A program made the position numbers and the translations under genes. This document shows positions 33,801 through 43,344 of a stretch of 64,000 bases of DNA, in pieces. The stretch covers positions 3,782,001 through 3,846,000 of the forward strand of contig NC_072896.1 of NCBI RefSeq assembly GCF_027943255.1, written 5' to 3'. How positions within the stretch are numbered: position 1 is the first letter of the stretch; the number at the start of each line of letters is the position of its first letter. Origin of the DNA: Anastrepha obliqua (lineage: Eukaryota; Arthropoda; Insecta; Diptera; Tephritidae). Under the pieces are notes generated by a model. That model did no database searches. It was given only the letters and a program-made list of their open reading frames with translations, and had not been told where the DNA came from.

Positions 33801-36800
33801 CATTTTTTCTTGGCACTACAGCCAACTGAATTGTGTAAAAAACGAATCCGCTGGATTAATTTTTTGTCACAAAATACTATACGTGCCAACTATGACACCA
33901 CGCAACTCCACCTCCCCCCCGTCCACCTACTCGTACTGCTTCCGTCGTTTCACACATTTGTGCCTGCTCAAAATGCATTTCTCCATTTGTCGCCATATTT
34001 TCACGCTTCATTGCCATTAGGCTGAGACAAATTTTCTCACTGTTGGATTTACTAATTTTTTGTTTCCTCTTTGCGAATTTATCGACTTCGTTCCGGAACT
34101 GCGTCAGGCAATATGAACAGAAAGTGCATCAAGTCGCCAAAGCGTTCATCAAGCTCGGCCTGGAGCCACACCACTCTGTGGGTGTGCTGTCCTTTAATTG
34201 CGCCGAATGGTTTTACTCTGCAATGGGCGCCATACACGCTGGTGGTATTATCGCTGGCATTTACACGACCAACTCAGCTGAGGCTTGTTTCCACGTTTTG
34301 GAAAATTCGCGTGCACAAATTGTCATAGTCGATGAATCGAAGCAAATGGATAAGATTAAAGAGATTAAGGACAAGTTGCCACATCTGAAAGCGGCCATTC
34401 AAATACAGGAACCGTATGCGCCGTACATGAAGAAGGAGGATGGCTACTACAGAGTGAGTGTTGCGTTAAACTTTAGCATTTAAGCATTGAAAAATTTCAC
34501 TAATTTCTTTAATTTCGTCTGCACTGCCGCAGTGGTCTGAAATCGAGGCGATGGTTGTTGCGGAAGTTGAAGAAGAGTACAAGAAGCGTCTGGAGAATAT
34601 TGCCATCAACCAGTGCTGTTGTCTGGTGTACACCGTAAGTAATTAGTTGTGGTTGGCCAGGAGTAGCCACTAACCTCTAAAAATAACATATTCCCAGTGC
34701 TTGTCTCACGATTAGTGCTGCTCATATTTGCCTCATCGTCTGTCAAGCTCATGCTATGAGAGCTTTGTTACTCTTTCATCCAAAAACTAATTGCTTTTTA
34801 GCTTAACGCATGACGGCCTCGCGCTACCTCCCCTACCTATCTTCCTAACTAATCTCTTTTTTCTCCTCTTTTTACAGTCTGGTACCGTGGGCATGCCAAA
34901 GGGTGTGATGCTTAGCCATGACAACATCTTCTTTAATACGCGCGCCATCACCAAGACGCTCTACAACGTTACGGCCGGCTCTGAGGTGGTCGTATCCTAC
35001 CTGCCACTGTCCCATGTCGCCGCGCAGACAGTGGATATTTACACAGTCGCTTCCATAGCCGGGTGCATTTATTTTGCCGACAAGGATGCGTTGAAGGGTA
35101 CATTGGTGAAGACATTGCAGGATGCGCGTCCCACACGATTTATGGGTGTGCCGCGTGTCTATGAAAAATTCCAGGAACGCATGGTGGCCATCGGTTCGTC
35201 GAATGGTAGTTTGAAGAAGATGCTCGCCAGCTGGGCCAAGGGTGTGACGCTGCGCCACTACATGGAAGACCAAGGGTATGTTGTGTGTGTTTGTATTTAA
35301 CTACCAAGCGACAAATGTGCATGCGTGCATGTGTGTGCGTGTGTGACAGAGTTTACGTGTTGCACGAGGAGCGACTAGTTTTGTCATTTGATTAATGTAC
35401 GGCACGTTGCTGTCATTTACTCGCTTAACTGGTGGTCTGATCGTTTGTCAGTCAGCTTCGTTGTCTGCCAGATTGACTGGCTGACTGGCTGACTGCCGTT
35501 TGCCCGTTAACGTGAGTGGCATTTAACGTTTAAGTGTTGAGTAATTGCGCTTAATTAACACACCGTCAGCTGTGCCGTGGTGAATATAATGGCATAAATG
35601 AACTGTCATCTGGCAGCCAGTGATGCATGATTTGAATTGCTTGCCCTGTCCTTAAACGATTGTCAATTGCTTCATAACAAATTTAATGGGTTGTTTTTAA
35701 CGGGCAAAGTGCGAATGGACAAAGGTCAAATAAGGCGCATTTGAAGCTGTTGTTCAGTTGAGAGCGAAGTGTTGAGATTTTTATTGATATTAAAGGTGAA
35801 GGGAAATCAGCAGGCATAACTAATGTGGGTGAGAGATTATCGAGTGGAATGACGACACTTGTCTTATATAAGCAGCCGGCCATTGCTCAACAGCTGGACA
35901 TACTAACCTTTTCCAATTGTCTGGTATATTATTTGTGCCGGCGAGAGGCTGAAAATAGAAAATAGACTGAAAGTTTGGAGGAAGATCTGATACACTCACA
36001 CAGAAAAAAACTCCTATGGTTTGATACACACTCCTTCAGACTCAGAATATGTATGCACATACTAGATAAGTCTCAAACCATCTGGTATTAATAGACAGAG
36101 CAGACCCATTAACTTAAAAAGCATGTCTCTGTGCATTACTCTAAATTTCAAACTCTTATTTGCATGTTAGCTGAACAAGTAGAACGAAGTATCCTTCGTC
36201 CTCAATGGTTTTTTTTATCCTTGTAATACGTCCTTGGTTGCTCGAGGTACATACCATGAGATTTCCTAAGGTATGCTTAAAGGCGTAGAGGAATTCTTCA
36301 AGTCTAGAGTATCAACTATTCAGGACCAATACTGTTTCAAACTCTTCAGGACCAATACCGATCATTTATACAAAATATTATATTATCAGGGATTTAGGCA
36401 GAAACTGTACTTAACAATTGTATGCCCCTCCTCCTGAATGGATAACCAAAAAACTTTGCCGGTAATTCCCCGGTACTAACTTCGTTGTGAGTTTTTCTAA
36501 TCAAAGGTTAAAAATCTAGGAGATGGGCAACTAAAGCCACAGAAAAGTTCTGACAGAAAAGACGATTGACAATTCGGCCCTTGCAAGCCTTTAACTTTGA
36601 TGACTTAATAGTGGCATGACTGTATTTTCCCAGCATAAATGGAAGAGGGCCACTTCCGAAAATATCGTCCTTCAAACCTTTATGCTAATGCCGACCGAGA
36701 TCCCGGATATCTCAGTCTGATTCTGGCCAATAGCTTTTGAAAATTTACTGTCATTTATTTTCTGTACATACCTGCCTCCTTTTTTCAACATACTTCAGAA

Positions 36801-39017
36801 TCTCGTCTCTTCCAGGTTAGCATTAGCCTACTGAACTAAGTTTTTAGGACTGTTCTACTTTGTCGTGACTAAGAATAGACTATTTAGGGCAGTTTGTCTC
36901 AATTTTTGTGACTTTCCTTCGAATATCCTGAAAATCGCTGTCAATAAAAGCTGGGAAAAAGGCTATAGAAGCGCTTATTTTGATAGAATAACTTATCGAT
37001 ACTTAGTAAAAAGTTTGCGAGAACGACTCACGAGGCCAGAACTAAGAGAATGTTTAACCCTCCATTGACGAACGTCACAATGAACTTGCAAAATACCATC
37101 AAATCTTTCGAACTATCGACGAGCTCGTAATGCGTTGTTCCATCACTTCGATACTCATGAATTCAGAGGTGTGGCCAACAACAGACCGTTAATCGGCTCT
37201 CAGCGATTTGGATGGAATCAGCTGATTTGCCATTGTGTTGGTGATATAAGAAAAAAAAAACAACACAGTCTCCCCTCAAGTTTTAACGTTGTTATGTGAA
37301 CAACGACTGAGTGAAAGAGCGTAAGAATACGGGTAAAAATAGCGGCAACAATTCTGCCGCCGAATCTCCTATGATGCGGCAGCTGAAGTTAGGTTAAGTT
37401 AGGTTTTATGGTTGCCCAGGGAATGGGCACACTTGAACGAAGAAAGATTCGTCCGCCAGAGCAGGGCAGCTAAGGGGAAGGTGCTGGGATGATTCCACCT
37501 CATCCTCCATACATCCAGCGCAAAAAGGACTCGAGGTGATTCCAAGTCTCACAGCACGCATTCCTCGCTGAAGTAACTCTCGCAAATTTTGCTTCAGATG
37601 GCCAAACCTGGTAATCTACCATCTTTCCATCCAAGCGTATCTCTGTAAAAATCTGCTTGTGTGAAGTGATCGTATCAACAGTTTGTGATTTTAACGCTTC
37701 GACACTATACTTCACGATCGCACATTCCTATTCCAATTTAGGTCTTGCAGAATTTGTGTCCTCCTTTTTGTGCCCAAAGTCTATATTCTAAGTTATACTA
37801 ACACTTCTCTCATTTCATCACATGCAGCAAAGGCTCTGGCGGTTTCGGCTACAACCTCGCTAAGAAATTGGTTATGTCCAAGGTGAAGCAAGCGCTCGGC
37901 TTTGATCGCGTCATCACACTTGTCACCGCCGCTGCGCCCATGTCTCCCGAAACTAAGAAATATTTCCTCAGCTTGGATATGAAACTTTTGGATGCCTTTG
38001 GCATGTCTGAAGTCGGCGGCTGTCATACTTTATGCCTACCCGATACACAGCCACTCAATTCAATTGGCAAAACATTGCCCGGTTGTGAGACAAAGGTCAT
38101 CAACAAAGACGAGAATGGACATGGCGAGGTAAGTACACAGGGAGAAAGAGCAGAGCCCATAGATATTTGCGATATAGTTATTATAAATCATTTAAAATTG
38201 AAGAGCAGAGCCCATAGATATTTGCGATATAGTTATTATAAATCATTTAAAATTGATTTTCAATAGATTTGCATACGCGGCCGCCACGTTTTCATGGGCT
38301 ACATCTTTAATCCGGAGAAGACCGACGAAGCGCTCGACGACGATTGTTGGCTGCACTCCGGTGACGTCGGTTACATTGATGACAAAGGCTATGTTTACAT
38401 CACGGGACGCTCCAAAGAGATCATCATCACGGCTGGTGGCGAAAATATACCACCAGTGCATATTGAGAACTTGATAAAGAAGGAATTGGAAGGCATATCG
38501 AATGCCTTCTTGGTGGGCGAGCAGCGCAAATATTTAACTGTGTTGGTGTCCATTAAGGTGGGCGTCAGGCGTTCGCTTATTTCATTTTATCTAAAATTAA
38601 TATTTGCTGTCGCTTCTTTTACAGACCGAAATGGATCGCGAGACTGGTGCGCCGCTCGACGAACTCACACATGAGTCCATCACCTGGATGAAGAGTTTGG
38701 GTGTGGAACATAAAACACTGAGTGAGATTCTGAAGGCTGGCCCCTGTCCCAAGGTGTGGAAGTCTATTGAGGATGGCATCAAGCGCTCCAACAAGCACGC
38801 CATTTCCAATGCGCAAAAGGTGCAGAAATTCACAATACTGCCACATGACTTCTCCATTCCAACGGGCGAATTGGGTACGTTTATCTGCTTTATCTGCTGT
38901 ATTTGCGTTTTTGTCTAACTCTATGATATTTTTTTAAAATTAGGTCCCACTTTGAAGGTGAAACGTAATGTTGTTTCCAAGCAGTATGCCGATGTTATTG
39001 AAGCTCTTTATGCCTAA
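27874..39017 (+). CDS. bgm: Bubblegum: long/very-long-chain acyl-CoA synthetase (ACSBG family)
   Basis: Joined exons 27874-28112, 34108-34453, 34533-34634, 34878-35275, 37828-38128, 38267-38557, 38625-38874 and 38944-39017 give 2001 nt, 666 residues, the length I recall for Drosophila Bgm. All introns are GT-AG and phases match. The enzyme activates long and very-long-chain fatty acids to acyl-CoA with ATP (adenylate, then thioester). Family motifs: P-loop [11 protein letters not shown] (residues 228-238), [22 protein letters not shown] (417-428), HSGD (492-495), [19 protein letters not shown] (507-525). The start is the ATG in [20 protein letters not shown], 36 bp after a splice acceptor. 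No signal peptide or peroxisomal SKL end (C-terminus IEALYA). Drosophila bgm mutants accumulate very-long-chain fatty acids and show neurodegeneration. Introns 1 and 4 are full of transposons; the coding sequence is intact. Confidence 0.96.
28140..28514. other. bgm intron 1, first part
   Basis: Intron 1 starts at GTGAGT 28113. This stretch shows no recognisable element. At 28510-28534 a GTAGGTAGGTAGG run marks the 3' tail of the LINE that follows on the minus strand. Confidence 0.5.
28572..29480 (-). pseudogene. RNase H and zinc-knuckle remnant of the intron 1 LINE
   Basis: Minus-strand frame 28986-29480: [20 protein letters not shown] (RNase H start), [18 protein letters not shown] and [20 protein letters not shown] (RNase H end). 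The usual FSDSQAA segment is altered to [12 protein letters not shown]. The next frame (28572-28835) shows [14 protein letters not shown] and [20 protein letters not shown], the knuckle region with the first Cys pair lost. A frameshift separates the two. Confidence 0.8.
29560..30105 (-). pseudogene. Reverse transcriptase C-terminal part
   Basis: Minus-strand frame: [70 protein letters not shown] and [16 protein letters not shown]. These are the RT segment after the YADD box and the thumb. The end of the frame (after [17 protein letters not shown]) is shifted relative to the family. Short duplicates of this architecture are at 1080-1660 and 32283-32900. Confidence 0.85.
30116..30334. other. 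bgm intron 1, unassigned
   Basis: Short gap between two LINE fragments; nothing recognised. Confidence 0.4.
30335..30725 (+). mobile_element. LINE C-terminal fragment (RKRKWQWIGH type) in bgm intron 1
   Basis: Plus-strand reading: [43 protein letters not shown], stop, [20 protein letters not shown] and [15 protein letters not shown]. This matches the C-terminal segment of a common LINE group, related to but distinct from the family at 33268-33533. Frame is broken by a TGA in the RKRKWQW motif. Confidence 0.72.
30885..30960 (+). mobile_element. LINE 3' tail fragment
   Basis: GTTAAAGTTGGTAAGAATCG, TCTAAGCGGTTATCGCGCCA, ATCAAGAAGAGGAAGAAGAG. It matches the tail of the LINE at 33470-33533 (GTAAGCGGTTATAGCGCCAA, TTAAGAAGAAG). 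No coding part is attached. Confidence 0.6.
30961..31384. other. bgm intron 1, AT-rich, unassigned
   Basis: T-rich and A-rich runs, no element recognised. Confidence 0.4.
31403..32211 (-). pseudogene. RNase H and zinc knuckle of the split LINE
   Basis: Minus-strand pieces: [17 protein letters not shown] (RNase H middle), then [13 protein letters not shown] text near 31930-31960, [20 protein letters not shown] and [12 protein letters not shown] (RNase H end). A frameshift leads into [20 protein letters not shown] and knuckle [20 protein letters not shown], where the last Cys of the knuckle is replaced (HQLGG in place of an HxxxxC pattern). The GHEGHEG repeat is a two-residue expansion of the usual PGHxGxxGNE. 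Confidence 0.82.
32283..33260 (-). pseudogene. Reverse transcriptase of the split LINE
   Basis: Minus-strand pieces: [58 protein letters not shown] (PQG motif), [15 protein letters not shown] (catalytic Asp pair) and [20 protein letters not shown] in one frame up to about 32745. After a frameshift come [20 protein letters not shown] and [20 protein letters not shown] (thumb). The catalytic core is nearly intact; the element is dead through frameshifts and the insertion. Confidence 0.87.
33268..33533 (+). mobile_element. LINE 3' end inserted into another LINE
   Basis: Plus-strand coding end: [64 protein letters not shown], stop at 33463-33465. The 3' tail has AAACTCGGCCAAAATCGCGT, AAGCGGTTATAGCGCCAATT and an AAG repeat. 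It is 5'-truncated and sits in opposite orientation in the LOA/R1-like LINE. Closely related to 3525-3895. Confidence 0.87.
33607..34107. other. bgm intron 1, last part
   Basis: AT-rich, then the acceptor TGCGTCAG ending at 34107. A C-run (CCTCCCCCCC) lies near 33911. No element recognised. Confidence 0.5.
35276..37388. other. bgm intron 4, no gene recognised
   Basis: Starts at donor GTATGT 35276. The first few hundred bases contain short GTGT and CTGACTGG repeats (about 35458-35495). Open frames such as 36865-37068 have no recognisable motif. Confidence 0.5.
37389..37727 (-). mobile_element. LINE 3' end in bgm intron 4
   Basis: On the minus strand one frame reads [20 protein letters not shown] and [13 protein letters not shown], a CCHC zinc knuckle. 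It is followed by CTGGGCAACCATAAAACC and the tail TAACTTAACCTAAC at 37389-37400. The same 3' end is at 61303-61655 (+), and the knuckle region recurs at 59945-60120 (-). Confidence 0.72.
38146..38255 (+). repeat. Exact 55-bp tandem duplication in bgm intron 5
   Basis: Copy 1 is 38146-38200, copy 2 is 38201-38255; each runs from AAGAGCAGAGCCCATAGATA to AATCATTTAAAATTG with no mismatch. It makes up 110 of the 138 bp of the intron and ends 11 bp before the exon. Confidence 0.95.
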
Positions 39018-39126
39018 GCTCACTGTGTGGCGAAGCTTTCCAAAACAAAGTACAACCGAGGCTGTTCGTGATTCCTAAGCCTTTGCTGAAATAGCAGTAA
39101 AGCAGTTGAAAAGAGAATATGTTTAG

Positions 39127-39132
39127 AATAAA
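39127..39132 (+). terminator. Polyadenylation signal of bgm
   Basis: AATAAA about 110 bp after the stop codon, in an AT-rich 3' region. It is the first canonical signal after the stop. Confidence 0.6.
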
Positions 39133-39139
39133 CCTACTA

Positions 39140-39956
39140 ACACAAAGTGAAATACACAAAATGAGGGTGCATTTATTACAACAAAGAGATGCCGGGCTGT
39201 CTAGTAGAATTTAAAAAATAACAAATATGTACGACTTATGTAAGTTTAGTTGGGTAGTTAAAAATGTATACGAAATTTGAAACATATCCATTCTGCTAGT
39301 TGTGTTCTTAAGTGGTATGGAGTCGATTTTCTAAACTATTAGCGTTAGCTTTTTGGAAAACTCTTACTCGCATGTTCTACTTAAGCCACTCACTCGGATA
39401 TCTCCTTAATTTCTATTGCCTTTTGAATTTCCCTGTCAACTATGAATTTATAAGCGAAACTAAAAAGCAACATTTTGATTGTGCTTCTATTATCTGACAC
39501 TTTTATCTTCGCATTCATACATATAGACGAAATACATATCTATACAATTGTGTAAATATATTACATTATTCTAGTTTTAGCAAAAAATGTTATTCTATGA
39601 TGAAACTTATGAAAACCGTCGTTGAAAATATATCAAACAAGTACTGAGAAAATCCCTTGGAACTTTTATTTCTCTACAAATGTAAGGGAAGTTAGGAGCC
39701 GGTGGAGGCTCAAGAACCCAATTTTCATAAAGAAATAATCACAAAAAAAAAAAAAAATTAATAATGAAATAATGAAATTAGACAATAGATATCAACGTTT
39801 GGGCTGATTATGCGATCTTGGTTTTTATGTTTCCCTACTTTTGCGAGCGGAGAGTTGCCCACAAACTAAATTTCTGACAGGCATGTATGTTAATGTAGCT
39901 GGCAAAGTCAAAAAATCGTTACTTTGAATTGCAATTGTGCCACCCTGTATGTTATA
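39140..39956. other. Downstream of bgm; no gene recognised
   Basis: AT-rich. A mariner-like terminus remnant (GTGCCACCCTGTATG) lies at 39937-39951, directly before the next mariner. Confidence 0.45.
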
Positions 39957-40850
39957 TAGGGTGGGCCATGTAAAATTTGCTTTTTGAATCGGCTATAAAA
40001 AAACAACTATTCAATATTTTTTTATTTTTTTTTTTATTTTGAAGATTGAACATTGTCATTTATGAATGAAAAATAATATCGTTCAAATGACTGCCACGAC
40101 TGGCTTTACAGTAGGCCATTCGATCAACCCAATTTTTAAGCACATTTTCGATTGTTTGAGCTCCAATTTCATGAATGGCAGCTTCGATTTCGTGTCTTAA
40201 AGCATCATTCGTCTCTGGATGGTTCGCATAGCATTTGTCCTTAACGGCCCCCACAAAAAATAGTCCAACGGGCTTAAATCACAGCTCCGAGGCGGCCAAT
40301 TGATATCGGAATTCCCGCTGATTATTCGGTTTTCAAAAACGGTAGCCAAAAGTTCGAGTGTAACTTTGCAATGTGACAAGTTGCACCGTCCTGTTGAAAC
40401 CAAATGTCGTCCATGTCATCCTCTTCAATTTTTGGAAACAACTCGTTTAGCATGCCACGGTAACGCTCGCCATTTACTGTAACCGCGGCACCTCGCTCAT
40501 TTTCGAAAAAAAATGGCCCGATGATGCCGCCAGACCAAAAACCGCACCAACCAACGACTCGTTGTGGATGCATTTGCTTCCCTACAGTAGCGTGTGGATT
40601 TTCTGAGCCCCAAATCTGACAATTTTGCGTATTGACGCAGCCACCGATGTGAAATTCAGAAAATAAGAAGAAGACTCAGCACTTTGGAAATATGTTTTCA
40701 ATATTTCCCAATTTTGTTCAAGCGTATAGCGTCCCATTTCGTAAATGTCAAACCTTTAAGTAAATTAGGAACACATTTGACATGTCATTTGTGTTACCAT
40801 TCTCAAAAAAATAGGTGGTTCAAAAAGCAAATGCTATACGGCCCACCCTG
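39957..40850 (-). mobile_element. DD41D mariner, non-autonomous, complete ends
   Basis: Left end TAGGGTGGGCCATGTAAAAT TTGCTTTTTGAA; right end (minus strand) CAGGGTGGGCCGTATAGCAT TTGCTTTTTGAACC. TA flanks both sides. Length 894 bp. Related to 57112-57836. Confidence 0.88.
40060..40680 (-). pseudogene. DD41D transposase remnant
   Basis: Minus-strand pieces: HIGGCVNTQNCQIWGSENPH, VVGWCGFWSGGIIGPFFFEN, AAVTVNGERYRGMLNELFPK and IWFQQDGATCH in one frame (40322-40640). After a shift come DINWPPRSCDLSPLDYFLWG and then EIGAQTIENVLKNWVDRMAY and CKASRGSHLNDIIFHS. The second and third Asp are spaced as DD41D. The N-terminal DNA-binding region and first Asp are deleted. A purine-rich GAAGAAGACTCAGC junction near 40665-40680 marks the deletion point. 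Confidence 0.82.
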
Positions 40851-40904
40851 TACATGTACATATGTATGTTGATATATTGATGCGAACGATCCTGGATACC
40901 AAAC

Positions 40905-41815
40905 CCTACAGCAATTAATACTACCCTAAGTAAGATCGACAACAATACTACATACAGCATAACCTCACAAAAGGAAGTTATAAAAATGTCAAACCTACCA
41001 AGCTATAGCTCAACATACTCTGCAGAAATTATAGCCATATGTGGAGCTATAAACACAATAAAGAGCAAAACCAAAAACTTCGCAATATCTTCGGACTCCC
41101 TCTCGGCCATCAACTCAATAGCAAACATATACAACTACGATCACTACCCAACCACCATTAGAAACATTACGATAGCGAAATACCCTAAAATCAAACTAAT
41201 TTGGGTGCCGGGACACGCCAACATAACCGGAAATGAATTCGCTGACTACACCGCCGAACAAGCACACCAAACACCAACACTAATGACAGATAACTTCAAA
41301 AACATTTTGATAACAAACAGCACCATACATGGACCTCAACCAATGACTGGTACCAACAGGTAAACCATACAAAAACCCACGGAATAACAGGCTTTATAAA
41401 AAATAATAAAAATAGGGTGACCCGACTAGACGTCATAAAGTTCGGGCGTCTTCGGTTAGGGCATACAAAGACTACACATGGACACAACCCCCAACTACGT
41501 GCACGTGCAACCCGGACGTAATATGTACCATACCACATATCCTCTTTCATTGCCCACTATATACCGCCCGCAGAAGTCAAATCTTCAGCAACTCAACTCC
41601 AATGACGCACCTATCTTCCCCAACCTCCGATTCAATATCTTTAATAACCAAATTCCTTAAAATAACCAACCCATACCATAGAATTTAAGACACAATACAA
41701 AGGACTCCATATAGACAGTTTAAGCGTAAGGCTTCGACGCTATCGCTTTATGTTACAATTAGATTATAAGATTTACTCTTTAAGTAAATTTTTAAAATAA
41801 ACAAATCAATAAATA
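40905..41815 (+). mobile_element. I-like LINE, 3' end (RNase H)
   Basis: Plus-strand RNase H frame from about 40925 (TLSKIDNNTTYSITSQKEVI, SNLPSYSSTYSAEIIAICGA, ISSDSLSAINSIAN, IKLIWVPGHANITGNEFADY). Catalytic segment SSDS and the PGHxxxxGNExAD motif are intact. After a frameshift near 41350 come VTRLDVIKFGRLRLGHTKTT HGH. This is the I-clade ending (RLRLGHT..TH). The tail has short AATAAA-type repeats near 41795-41815. 5'-truncated. Confidence 0.78.
40986..41363 (+). pseudogene. RNase H domain of the I-like LINE
   Basis: 125-residue open frame with the I-type RNase H core: SAEIIAICGAINTIKSKTKN, FAISSDSLSAINSIANI, IKLIWVPGHANITGNEFADY, TAEQAH. The first catalytic Asp (YTDGS-type) lies upstream of the preserved piece. 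The frame is open but truncated on both sides, so it is not a functional gene. Confidence 0.75.
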
Positions 41816-41951
41816 GCGAACGAGATGCCAAATAGCTAGACAGAGCACATTTTCTGGGTCTACCGCTAGATGAGTTAGACGAAGACGACAGCAATATTCA
41901 TTGGCCTTCGGAAACACCTATGTATCCTGTTTTGGATTAAATTTTGTTATA

Positions 41952-42215
41952 AAGGGTTTTCCAATAGAAGGTAACACCTCTTTGATATTTAAAGAAAAAT
42001 GCTACTCTTCAATATAAATGATCGGAAGTTTATTTCATTTTAAAGAGGAAGGTATGCCGTTAATAGTGGAAAATAACATCAGGGAAATAACTACCACGAA
42101 CGACCACGCTTACAGGACAATATCCTTTTTATGTAGTTTTCCATAACCACGCAAAGTGGCTGCCCCATGTCCTCGATAGCCTCACGAATTCCATCTTTGA
42201 ATCGACCCTGGGCTG
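41952..42215 (-). mobile_element. Mariner C-terminal end with one terminus
   Basis: Terminus AAGGGTTTTCCAATAGAAGG at 41952 after TA, the same end type as the 24028-24843 element. Minus-strand coding reads GHRGHVKEKVYANSP, SIQRWNSIREAIEDMGQPLC and VVMENYIKRILSCKRGRSW, the C-terminal end of a DD41D-type transposase. The rest is missing. Confidence 0.65.
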
Positions 42216-42395
42216 TTGGCGTAGACCTTCTCTTTCACGTGGCCCCGGTGGCCAATTGTGATCACTTCTTCGAGAGATAACAAAGGTCCAAAAATCTTGC
42301 GCAGAATCTTTCTCTCAAACACTCCAAGCGTCGCTTCATGGGATATTGTCATCGTCCAAGATTCTGCGCCACATAAAAATACAAAATAATACGTA
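42215..42395 (-). mobile_element. LINE reverse-transcriptase fragment
   Basis: Minus-strand FLCGAESWTMTISHEATLGV, FERKILRKIFGPLLSLEE matches the YGAESWTLT...FERKILRRIFGP segment of the CR1/L2/RTE-like LINEs. It is joined in frame to the mariner C-terminus (42182-42427 as one open frame). Confidence 0.65.
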
Positions 42396-42399
42396 TATA

Positions 42400-42715
42400 T
42401 ATGTATATATATAACCGGCGCTTCCACCAGTTTTGGGTGTTTTGCCGAGCTCCTCCTCCAATTTGTGACGTGCGTCTTGATGTTGTTTCACAAATGGAGA
42501 GACCTACAGTTTCAAGCCGGCTCCGAACGGCATATATTTTTATGAGGAACTTTTTCATGGCAGAAATACACTTGGAACTTTACCATTGCCTGCCGAGGGT
42601 AGCGAACGAACTTTTTTTTCTTTAATTTGGTGTTTCACTGAGACTCGAACCAACGTTCTCCGAATTCCGAATTGTAGTCACGCACCAACCCACTCGGCTA
42701 TGGCGTCCGATAAAA
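42400..42715 (-). mobile_element. SINE, full length, with tRNA-like head
   Basis: Best copy of the family. On the minus strand the head shows an A-box-like TAGCCGAGTGGG (42689-42700) and a B-box-like GGTTCGAGTCTC (42640-42651), spaced about as in a tRNA gene. These are internal RNA polymerase III promoter boxes. The body follows (TTCGGAGCCGGCTTGAAACT, TCTCCATTTGTGAAACAACA). The 3' end has GAGCTCGGCAAAACACCCAA, AACTGGTGGAAGCGCCGGTT and TATA repeats. Confidence 0.8.
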
Positions 42716-42780
42716 TATCCCTTTAAATGTAATGTATGTGTCTGCACTGCTTGGTCGCTTTACAAACATACATAATACAT

Positions 42781-43344
42781 ACATAACAACTAGTGAATTT
42801 AGGACAACTTAAACAACTTTGCGCCATACATTAGAACTAGTGATTTTAGGACCACTTAAACAACTCTACGCAATACATAACAACTAGTGACTTCAGGACC
42901 ACTTAAACAACTCTACGCAATACATTAGAACTAGTGATTTTAGGATCACTTAAACAACTCTACGCAATACATTAGAACTAGTGATTTTAGGATCACTTAA
43001 ACAACTCTTCGCAATACATAACAACTAGTAACTTCAGGACCACTTAAACAACTCTACGCCATACATTAGAACTAGTGATTTTAGGACCACTTAAACAACT
43101 CTACGCTATACATAACAATTAGTGACTTCAGGACCACTTAAACAACTATACGCCATACATTAGAACTAGTGACTTCAGGACCACTTAAACAACTCCACGC
43201 CATACATTAGAACTAGTGATTTTAGGACCACTTAAACAACTCTACGCCACACATTAGAACTAGTGATTTTAGGACCACTTAAACAACTCTACGCCATACA
43301 TTAGAACTAGTGATTTTAAGACCACTTAATCAACCTCGGCTGTT
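42781..43344. repeat. 47-bp tandem array, 12 units
   Basis: Twelve consecutive 47-bp units with ACTAGTGA in nearly all and a common second half GGACCACTTAAACAACTCTA. Two first-half types occur: A (ACATTAGAACTAGTGATTTT) and B (ACATAACAACTAGTGACTTC). By eye the order is B', A, B, A, A, B, A, B, hybrid, A, A, A'. No spacers of constant length and no palindrome, so not CRISPR. Confidence 0.93.

Noticed and set aside
34872..35273. 133-residue minus-strand open frame antisense to bgm exon 4
   Set aside because: It is the reverse shadow of a strongly coding exon; no domain and no splice context of its own.
36865..37068. Extra exon within bgm intron 4
   Set aside because: No resemblance to acyl-CoA synthetases. 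The flanking exons already join in phase and the assembled protein has the expected length without it.
42630..42715. tRNA gene on the minus strand
   Set aside because: A- and B-box-like sequences are present but the acceptor stem and anticodon arm do not form a sound tRNA, and the segment continues into a repeated body found at other loci. It is a SINE head.
42781..43344. CRISPR array
   Set aside because: Units are contiguous with no unique spacers, and the host is a eukaryote. It is a tandem satellite.
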